47,632 bases of DNA, taken from positions 1 to 47,632 of the forward strand of contig JAHBVI010000045.1 of NCBI GenBank assembly GCA_019637635.1, given 5' to 3'. The translations under genes and the position numbers were made by a program. This document shows, in pieces, positions 42,028 to 47,632 of this stretch. This stretch comes from Anaerolineae bacterium (GTDB lineage Bacteria > Chloroflexota > Anaerolineae > Promineifilales > Promineifilaceae). The first letter of the stretch is position 1. Each line of letters starts with the position of its first letter. Below the pieces are notes generated by a model that saw only the letters and a list, made by a program, of their open reading frames with translations, was not told where the DNA came from and made no database searches.

Positions 42028-43584
42028 TTAGAGCCGGGCTGGCTGGCTTACGGTTAATTGGGGCAGCGCATATGACTGCGACCAATGATAGGCCTGGTGT
42101 CTGGCCAGGGCCGCCTGGGCCGCAAACACAGTGCCCATCGTTACGCCAACAGGTTGGTACAAGGTCTTGCCGATCCACAACCGGGCAGAAGGCCGCTGGG
42201 CGCTGTTCTTGCTCAAGAACTGATTGGCTAATTTCAACGAACTCATATCCCTTAATAATCCCGCCTGTGAAGCCGCAATCAATCCCAAAACAGCAAAACT
42301 GGTCTCCTCGATACTCGGCCGCTCACCACTGCCCCAACCACCACTCCGGTCTTGCCTGGCCAAAACGTACTCTACACAACGCCGGGCTAAATCATCATCC
42401 CAACCGGCCAAAGCGGAAATAGCGCGGGAGGTTACATATAATGGAGAGATGTGCCACTTGTCATTAAACTGCTGATAGTGATCTAACTGCTGCCTCAGCC
42501 ATTCGGTAACACGAATGGCTAACTGTTTATGTTCGTAACTGGACAAACTGGTGCGCAGGGCCATTAAGGCGTGAACATTGGCCGAAACAGAAGGCGTGCG
42601 TTCATCTAAATAGGTAAAGAAGTGATTTGAATCCCAAAACTTGAGCAGGGGTTTCATGGATGGGTTTAACCCCGCCCACCGCAGTACGGTGTAACCGGTA
42701 GCCGTATTATCACTATCATTCACCGGAAAAACCTGGCTCCAGGATAGGCCCATCGGGGGCGCATCGTACATGCGGGCCAACTCTTTTATGAAGGGGGCTA
42801 TCTCCCGATCCGTTGGCGAAAACCCGGCCCGGCGAAAACTATCCAATACCCAGGTCAGTTCAAAGATCTCCACAGGCCAGCAGAACCCAACACCCCCATG
42901 ACCCAGGTTGAGGACATGGTTGAGAAAAGCAGCGGCGCGGGTAGAGTCACGGCCGTGCAGCCGCAAAGCGCGCAAATAGGCCGCCGTCGTCGCCGTTGCC
43001 GTCGCAATAGAACCATACTTGTCCAAAATACGGTCATCTATCTTCACCAGGCGATCATCTGGCAGAATCTCCATACTAAACCACCAGGTGCGCGGTTGGG
43101 TGTAATCAATCTCCAACTTACCAATCAGCGACATCTTCCTGGCGGTAATTTGTTTAAGCTCATCTGACCAGAGAGTAGACGGCAGATTCAGACCAAAAGG
43201 CGCCAATCTGGATAACAATGCCGGCAGCAGCAGTTCAAAACCAATGGGCGCTTCAGGCTCAACCGCCAACCGGCTCATATACCGGTGGATAGCCTCCACC
43301 CCACGCACAATAATCGCGGTATCAGCCGGCTCCTGCCAGGTAGAAAAAGCCAAAATTGCCGCCAACGTAGAAATCAGCCGCTCATGGGCAAAACAAACAG
43401 AGGATTCTCCCCACCCACCATCTTCCAACTGATGCAGGCGCAAGTATTGTAACGCTTGCGGCCACGCCGGACGGCTCAAGTCGGCCGCGTCAGGCACCAT
43501 GGCTACCCAGGCCGTGCTGTACGCTTCTGGGGCAATCAGCCCCAGTTGTCCAAATTCATTGTATAGATTATTTTTTAACTTCAT
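42028..43584 (-). CDS. Class II diterpene cyclase (Rv3377c / kolavenyl diphosphate synthase-like)
   Basis: A 518-residue protein whose order of motifs follows M. tuberculosis Rv3377c by recall: AYSTAWVAMV, HQLEDGGWGE, ERLISTLAAILAF, IGFELLLPALL, EIFELTWVLDSF, SVSANVHALMALR, NDKWHISPLYVTSRAI and a late QDRSGGWGSGE QW-type repeat. Class II cyclases protonate geranylgeranyl diphosphate with a DxDD or DxDTT motif. Here the site reads VNDSDNTATG (D290, D292, N293), so the third acidic position is Asn. It lacks the DDxxD of class I enzymes, which fits a two-enzyme pathway with the Rv3378c-like protein at 40041. No GGPP synthase is in the window. ATG 43584 with GGAG 6 bases upstream is preferred to ATG 43596, whose ribosome site is too close. 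Confidence 0.88.
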   Translation of the reverse strand: MKLKNNLYNEFGQLGLIAPEAYSTAWVAMVPDAADLSRPAWPQALQYLRLHQLEDGGWGESSVCFAHERLISTLAAILAFSTWQEPADTAIIVRGVEAIHRYMSRLAVEPEAPIGFELLLPALLSRLAPFGLNLPSTLWSDELKQITARKMSLIGKLEIDYTQPRTWWFSMEILPDDRLVKIDDRILDKYGSIATATATTAAYLRALRLHGRDSTRAAAFLNHVLNLGHGGVGFCWPVEIFELTWVLDSFRRAGFSPTDREIAPFIKELARMYDAPPMGLSWSQVFPVNDSDNTATGYTVLRWAGLNPSMKPLLKFWDSNHFFTYLDERTPSVSANVHALMALRTSLSSYEHKQLAIRVTEWLRQQLDHYQQFNDKWHISPLYVTSRAISALAGWDDDLARRCVEYVLARQDRSGGWGSGERPSIEETSFAVLGLIAASQAGLLRDMSSLKLANQFLSKNSAQRPSARLWIGKTLYQPVGVTMGTVFAAQAALARHQAYHWSQSYALPQLTVSQPARL

Positions 43585-43818
43585 CCTTTGCTCCATATCC
43601 TTAAAACCTAACCCCTCAATTCCCTAACCATAGCTTTCCCATGGCAGGCCAAATGAAACATCTTCATTTATGCCAGATAGCGCTGTTCTGTGGGTTGATT
43701 ACACTACAAATAGAGAGCTAAGATTGCCGTAACTTTACTTCTTCAAAGTGGGGATGACCCACCCCAACACACAGGTTAACGAACTTCTCCTTCGTTGTGA
43801 ATAGGAGTTTAGTCGTGA

Positions 43819-43903
43819 CCGTTCAGACCCGACAGGTTTTTACCAGTTCAACTTGAAACCTCGCAGGTCAAAAAACCTGTCAGTTCTCTTAAGGAACTGA
43901 ACG
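43819..43903 (+). repeat. 85-bp palindromic dispersed repeat, copy C
   Basis: Starts CCGTTCAGACCCGACAGG and ends GGAACTGAACG. It is the most symmetrical copy: CGTTCAG at one end, CTGAACG at the other. It matches copy A most closely (TACCAGTTCAACTTGAAAC). Confidence 0.85.
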
Positions 43904-44016
43904 CTTACGCCTCCCAAAACCTGTTTATTGAGGGGTAGGGGTTCCACCGTATTCTTTTTTTGAACTACCATTGAAAAACTCTGGCTTAAGATTACCCGCT
44001 GTGTCTTAATTTTCCC

Positions 44017-44033
44017 GTTACACCTGGTGTAAC
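44017..44033. promoter_or_regulatory. 17-bp perfect palindrome, operator-like
   Basis: GTTACACCTGGTGTAAC is symmetric around its central base. The size and symmetry suit a dimeric repressor. It has no adjacent gene now, because the IS lies 90 bases away; it could belong to a displaced promoter. Confidence 0.4.
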
Positions 44034-44123
44034 AATCGGAGGAGAGCCTTTAGGCGAACCGCGCATCGGCTAAAGCCTCTCCTTCTTTCTCAACTTATTT
44101 TATGGGGGGGTGATGGTAGTCCA

Positions 44124-45298
44124 GTGAGATTATCTCCAACCGCCCGGCGGATAAACCGGAGTAAGGAGAATCTCACGAATGGATAGAATTGAATTAGCTA
44201 ACCCGATGGCCATAGCCGGCGACCTCTGTTCATACTTTTTTTACCCACTGGCGCAGATAGCAACTGCTTGAGGCTACGATGCGGACGACACCAATTGTAA
44301 ACCGTCATGCCCCACCACCCCATCGCTGCTTTGGTGCTTTCTTTACCGGCAAAGGCCAGGGATCTACGAACCTGCGCTGCGCTCATCAACCGGGCGGTGC
44401 CGTTGCGGCGTTCGATGGCCGAGGTGTTGGGCACATGGTAGCCCAAGCGCGCCAAAGCCTGCTCGATCCGCTTCTTACTGCCATACACATAGCGGATTTC
44501 CACCTCTTTGAGACGGGAGCCGCTCTGATGTTTGACGATCTGCACCAGGGCCGCCGTGCGCGGAATGCGGAAACGGGCTTGGGGATGCGGGCCGCGTGTG
44601 CCTTGTCGTGGGGGATAGTAGGCAGTACCGAATATCTCCGGGAACAAGGTGCGATAGGCAGCCAGCCCATCGGTGAACAAGGCCACCTCATGCCGATTGC
44701 GCACACGCGCCGCCCCATCGGTGAGCAAACGACGAATCAAGGACTCGTCCCGTGCTCCCTGCACATGCGCCAAGATGAACTTGCTGGCCGGGTCCATCAA
44801 TTCCGCTTCCCAGGCTGGTCGCCCCTTGCTCCCGGCAAAGCCATACCGTTCATCGGCTTGCAGTTCACTCACGGCCACATCCTCTACTTCTTGTTCATGG
44901 TATTGTCGGCCATGTGTGCCCACCTTCTGGTTCAAACGTCGTACCGTGCTGGGGTCTACCTTGACCAATCGGCTGGTGCTCTTGATACCACAGCCGTCAG
45001 CCAGGTGTTCGGCCACAGAAACAGCTTTTTCCTCTGGTATTTTGCTGTTCCACAAGGCTGTGTTTTTCCGTTCGCTGAATTCTGCCTGACAGAACCGGCA
45101 ACGCAAGTAACGAATGTTGTCCCCACCATAGACTTTTCGGATGGTCAAATGGCTGCCTCCTTTTTGGCCATACAAGTCGCAGTCCGGGTTGACACATGCT
45201 AAGCTTTCCAAGGGAGGTCTGGTTTGATTTGTTTTTTTCATGCGGTAATTCTACCGCTTACGCCAGACCTCCGTCTTACAGGTTGGTGATAATCTCAC
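44124..45298 (-). mobile_element. Complete insertion sequence with DDE transposase
   Basis: About 1175 bp bounded by 18-bp imperfect inverted repeats: GTGAGATTATCTCCAACC at 44124-44141 and GGTTGGTGATAATCTCAC at 45281-45298 (two mismatches). One gene fills it. I found no clear target-site duplication. It carries no ACGGCCGT octamer, unlike most of the surrounding DNA. Confidence 0.85.
44198..45241 (-). CDS. DDE transposase of an IS1-like element
   Basis: A 347-residue intact transposase. The N-terminus has a zinc ribbon (C16, C21, C48, C51; ending CRFCQAEFSERKNT), then a helix-turn-helix (SRLVKVDPSTVRRLNQKVG). Catalytic residues are D130 (LQADERYGF), D191 (LFTDGLAAY) and E277 (SAIERRNGTARL). 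These contexts match the IS1 family and related groups in which InsA- and InsB-like parts are fused without frameshifting. The exact IS family is not certain. The gene begins 40 bases inside the right terminal repeat, has an intact frame, and so could be active. Confidence 0.85.
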   Translation of the reverse strand: MKKTNQTRPPLESLACVNPDCDLYGQKGGSHLTIRKVYGGDNIRYLRCRFCQAEFSERKNTALWNSKIPEEKAVSVAEHLADGCGIKSTSRLVKVDPSTVRRLNQKVGTHGRQYHEQEVEDVAVSELQADERYGFAGSKGRPAWEAELMDPASKFILAHVQGARDESLIRRLLTDGAARVRNRHEVALFTDGLAAYRTLFPEIFGTAYYPPRQGTRGPHPQARFRIPRTAALVQIVKHQSGSRLKEVEIRYVYGSKKRIEQALARLGYHVPNTSAIERRNGTARLMSAAQVRRSLAFAGKESTKAAMGWWGMTVYNWCRPHRSLKQLLSAPVGKKSMNRGRRLWPSG

Positions 45299-45335
45299 CT
45301 AACCACCGGGGTGATTTGGGCAGGGAAAATAAAAA

Positions 45336-45355
45336 GGGCTGGTAAAAACCAGCCC
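45336..45355. terminator. Bidirectional terminator-like hairpin right of the IS
   Basis: GGGCTGGT pairs with ACCAGCCC over AAAA, with five A before and ATTGTTTTT after. A second perfect hairpin, GAGAGTCAGG/CCTGACTCTC, follows at 45368-45397. No gene now ends here, so this may be the end of a gene lost or displaced by the insertion. Confidence 0.6.
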
Positions 45356-45450
45356 ATTGTTTTTGTGGAGAGTCAGGAACGCCGAAACCTGACTCTCGTT
45401 AAAAGGAGGAGAAGAAGAAGAGATTTTTTACCCTTCACCGTAGATTTTAT

Positions 45451-45510
45451 ACGCCTTTTATACGCCCGGCTGTACGCCGCCCCTACGCCAAACCCACGCA
45501 AAACCTACGC
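45451..45510 (+). promoter_or_regulatory. Array of six ACGC direct repeats at 11-12 bp spacing
   Basis: ACGC begins at 45451, 45462, 45474, 45485, 45496 and 45507, mostly within TACGCC. The step is 11, 12, 11, 11, 11 bases, one turn of the helix, so all copies face one side. OmpR/PhoB-type regulators bind direct repeats at this spacing. The array ends about 70 bases before the promoter of the glycosyltransferase gene. Confidence 0.6.
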
Positions 45511-45579
45511 TGGTGACTTTTTTCACAATAAACAGGGTAAGACCTGTCAGGTTTGCTAAACCTGACGGGCCTACCAGCT

Positions 45580-45608
45580 TGGACAGGGAACACCCTGCCA
45601 GATACAAT
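45580..45608 (+). promoter_or_regulatory. Promoter of the glycosyltransferase gene, probably giving a leaderless mRNA
   Basis: TGGACA (45580-45585), a 17-base spacer and TACAAT (45603-45608). A start of transcription 7 bases on would fall at or next to the ATG at 45616, and no Shine-Dalgarno sequence exists before that ATG. Confidence 0.55.
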
Positions 45609-45615
45609 TTCTGTC

Positions 45616-47632
45616 ATGCGCCATATTCGCTACTATCATGCCCTGCTGCTTATGCTGTTTTGTCTGATGGTAGCGGCCACGTTACGCATCCCCAATCTGA
45701 CCAACATACCGGGCGGCCTGCACTATGATGAAGCGGCCAATGCCACGCTGGTAGCGCAGATTGCTTTTGATGGCTACCGGCCCGTGTTCATCAGCAGCTA
45801 TACCGGTAAAGAGGTGCTGTTTTTTTATCTGGCGGGGGCCGTCACCCGCCTGGGGGGGAGTTCGGTGTTTACGCTGCGGTTAACGGCCGTTTACGTCAGC
45901 CTGCTCACCGTTGCCGCCACCTACTGGCTGGGATTGGAACTGCGCCGCGACCGCCGCATTGCGCTGTTGGCCGCTGCTTTACTGGCGGTCAGTTTTTGGG
46001 CGCTGCTATTTAGCCGGTTGGGTTTCCGCGTGAATACCCAACCGCTGCTGCAAGCCCTGACCATCGCCGCCTTGTGGCGGGCATATCGCCTGAATAATTG
46101 GCGCTGGTTTGTGGCCGGCGGCGTTTTCCTGGGGCTTTCCGCGTATACCTATCTGGCAGTACGGCTGTTTCCTTTATTATTAATGGTAGGGCTGCTGCCA
46201 CTGCTGTTTAACCGCAGTAACTGGCGGCGGCGCTGGGGACAAACGGCCGTCACCCTTCTCATCGCCTTTGTCATCACCCTGCCCCTGCTTAACTATTTTC
46301 GCCTGCACCCGGACGCCTTTTGGGTGCGCATTGCCCAGGTTGCCCCCGGCGAGGATACGCTGACCATTCCCCAAAGTTACCTGAAATCACTGGGCATGTT
46401 TTTTTTACAGGGCGACCCGTATATGCGGTTTAATGTACCAGGACGGCCGTTATTCGACTGGTTCTGGGGCGGGCTGTTGCTGGTAGGTTGGGGCACACTG
46501 CTTTTTCGCTGGCGGCAGAAAACGGCCGATTGGCAGCGCGGCGCAGCGCTGCTGCTGCTGGCCGCGCCGCTCATCATGGTGCTGCCCACCGCCCTGGCCG
46601 TGAACGAGATTGTGCCCAGCAACATCCGTGCCTTTGGCCTGATCCCCTTCATTTTTTACCTGCCGGCCATTGGCCTGATGACGCTGCTGGATGATCTCCA
46701 CGCCCGGTTTGGCCGGCCGCAGCCAACCACCGCCGCTCTGGTCATCGCCACCCTGGTCCTCATGGGAGGCAGCCTCTACGCCGACCGGCTCTATTTTCGG
46801 CAGTGGGGCACGCGGGCCGATGTTTTTTATGAAACCGACGGCGACCTGGTAGCCACCGCCCGCTTTCTAAATGAACTGGACACCACCGGCAAAAGCCTCT
46901 ATGTCGCCGCCGAACATTACCAGCACCCCACCCTGGCGTACCTGAGTGATCAATATGGGCAGGTGAAGTGGCTGCCGCAGAGCCAGGCGGTGGTGTTCCC
47001 GATGGGGCAAACGGCCGTCTATATCTTCCCCCATAACAGCCCCCTACCTGCCTGGGCCGCGCCGTACTTCGCCCAGGCAACGCCGCTGCCCGCTACCAAT
47101 GCCCCTGACGGCAGCCCGGCCTTTGCCGCCTATGAACTGGCCGCCACGCCGCTGCTGACCATCAGCCATCCGCTGGTGGATAACTTCGGCAGCATCACCT
47201 TGCTTGGTTACGATCTGGGCGTTGGTCGGCCCGATAGCGTTTTGCCGCTGACCCTTTACTGGCAGGTAAAAGAGGCGCAGCCGGGCAACTTTACCCCATT
47301 TGTGCAATTGGAAGATGCGCGGGGACATCGCTGGAGCCAGGTGGAGACGTTTGCCTATCCGGCGGGACAATGGACGCCGGGTGAGATCATTGTGCAGCGG
47401 GTGGAGGTGCCCGTTCCGGCAGGCGCGCCGCCGGATGATTACCGGCTGCGTGTGGGGCTGTTCTCCGGCGCAACCGGGGAGGTGCTGCCGCGGCTGGACG
47501 CCGACGGCCGTTACGCCGGCAGCGCCACCTTTATTGAAGATGTGCCCATTCAGGCTGCCGGTCTGCCGCAGCGGATACCACAGCCACCCAACCGCTGGGA
47601 AAGTCAGGTACGGCCGTACCTGCGGCTGCTTG
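45616..47632 (+). CDS. GT-C family membrane glycosyltransferase (ArnT/PMT-like), 3' end cut by window edge
   Basis: An open frame of 672 codons from ATG 45616 to the window end without a stop. The N-terminus is a membrane segment (HALLLMLFCLMVAATLRI) followed by the first outer loop with the catalytic acidic pair D38-E39 in GLHYDEAAN, as in dolichyl/undecaprenyl-phosphate-dependent GT-C enzymes. At least nine hydrophobic helices follow up to about residue 395. After that comes an extracytoplasmic part (SLYVAAEHYQHPTLAYLSD and later beta-rich sequence, LGYDLGVGRPDSVLPLTLYWQV, like a carbohydrate-recognition or beta-sandwich domain). It should transfer a sugar from a lipid-phosphate carrier outside the membrane; the acceptor is unknown. 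It carries several ACGGCCGT octamers. Confidence 0.85.
   Translation, partial: MRHIRYYHALLLMLFCLMVAATLRIPNLTNIPGGLHYDEAANATLVAQIAFDGYRPVFISSYTGKEVLFFYLAGAVTRLGGSSVFTLRLTAVYVSLLTVAATYWLGLELRRDRRIALLAAALLAVSFWALLFSRLGFRVNTQPLLQALTIAALWRAYRLNNWRWFVAGGVFLGLSAYTYLAVRLFPLLLMVGLLPLLFNRSNWRRRWGQTAVTLLIAFVITLPLLNYFRLHPDAFWVRIAQVAPGEDTLTIPQSYLKSLGMFFLQGDPYMRFNVPGRPLFDWFWGGLLLVGWGTLLFRWRQKTADWQRGAALLLLAAPLIMVLPTALAVNEIVPSNIRAFGLIPFIFYLPAIGLMTLLDDLHARFGRPQPTTAALVIATLVLMGGSLYADRLYFRQWGTRADVFYETDGDLVATARFLNELDTTGKSLYVAAEHYQHPTLAYLSDQYGQVKWLPQSQAVVFPMGQTAVYIFPHNSPLPAWAAPYFAQATPLPATNAPDGSPAFAAYELAATPLLTISHPLVDNFGSITLLGYDLGVGRPDSVLPLTLYWQVKEAQPGNFTPFVQLEDARGHRWSQVETFAYPAGQWTPGEIIVQRVEVPVPAGAPPDDYRLRVGLFSGATGEVLPRLDADGRYAGSATFIEDVPIQAAGLPQRIPQPPNRWESQVRPYLRLL

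Larger units (their letters stand above)
43585..44123. other. Non-coding stretch between the cyclase gene and the IS
   Basis: About 540 bases without a supportable gene. It contains repeat copy C (43819-43903), a perfect 17-bp palindrome (44017-44033) and an imperfect inverted repeat at about 44039-44083 (GGAGAGCCTTTAGGC against GGCTAAAGCCTCTCC). The promoter for the cyclase gene should lie near 43600-43700, but I cannot point to one. Confidence 0.6.
252..47617. repeat. Dispersed octamer palindrome ACGGCCGT (about 70 copies)
   Basis: Hand-counted about 70 times, roughly one per 700 bases, both in genes and between them. Examples: 252, 448, 3086, 3113, 4341, 47610. It is absent from the IS and from the NACHT gene between 656 and 3008. 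In genes it is read mainly as T-A-V, N-G-R or D-G-R. Confidence 0.85.

Noticed and set aside
44279..45202. A 307-codon plus-strand frame within the IS
   Set aside because: It is antisense to the DDE transposase, which carries the zinc ribbon and catalytic residues.
45299..45615. A small plus-strand gene (82 or 71 codons) between the IS and the glycosyltransferase
   Set aside because: The frames run through hairpins and the phased repeat array, with low-complexity Arg-rich translations and no supporting start signals.

Overview
The window reads as a chromosomal segment of a bacterium from the Chloroflexota, probably near the Anaerolineae/Ardenticatenia (an inference). The reasons are moderate-to-high GC, very long GAF/PAS sensor proteins, a diterpene cyclase/synthase pair of the kind known from Herpetosiphon and Mycobacterium tuberculosis, and bacterial conflict proteins built on effector-associated domains (EAD). 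There are no rRNA, tRNA or CRISPR features. A striking whole-window property is the palindrome ACGGCCGT, which I counted by eye about 70 times where roughly one is expected by chance.

Region 1 (1-9014, plus strand) is an accessory, defence-like island. It opens with the 3' part of a RAYT-type Y1 transposase followed at once by its likely REP palindromes. A 57-bp REP pair of the same family sits in frame inside the next gene, an EAD-NACHT ATPase. That gene continues into an FGE-sulfatase domain but is cut by two in-frame TGA codons, both where a Trp is expected. A GC-rich repeat cluster, a class I methyltransferase, an EAD-TIR protein with its own promoter, a RecB/Cas4-like PD-(D/E)XK nuclease flanked by 38-bp direct repeats, and a THUMP-like methyltransferase follow.

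Region 2 (9055-39658, minus strand) is about 30 kb of sensory genes read towards the left end. In transcription order they are a membrane GAF protein, a dCache-HAMP-GAF protein, an orphan NMT1/THI5-like substrate-binding lipoprotein, a second dCache-HAMP-GAF protein, a membrane GAF/PAS protein, two giant GAF/PAS proteins (2605 and 2143 residues), one hybrid-free histidine kinase, and a CheY-like receiver with its own promoter. Of seven multi-GAF proteins only the last has kinase domains. The other six end in the same roughly 55-residue half-GAF tail. This looks like one multi-subunit sensor array feeding a single kinase and receiver, and it is the best candidate for an undescribed system here.

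Region 3 (40041-43584) holds a two-gene diterpenoid unit: a class II diterpene cyclase related to Rv3377c and a Z-prenyl-synthase-fold terpene synthase related to Rv3378c, with a secreted unknown protein between them. Both enzymes differ from the expected catalytic motifs.

Region 4 (43585-47632) contains copies of dispersed palindromic repeats, a complete IS with a DDE transposase, an array of six ACGC motifs at 11-12 bp spacing, and the start of a GT-C membrane glycosyltransferase that runs off the right edge and is probably translated from a leaderless message.
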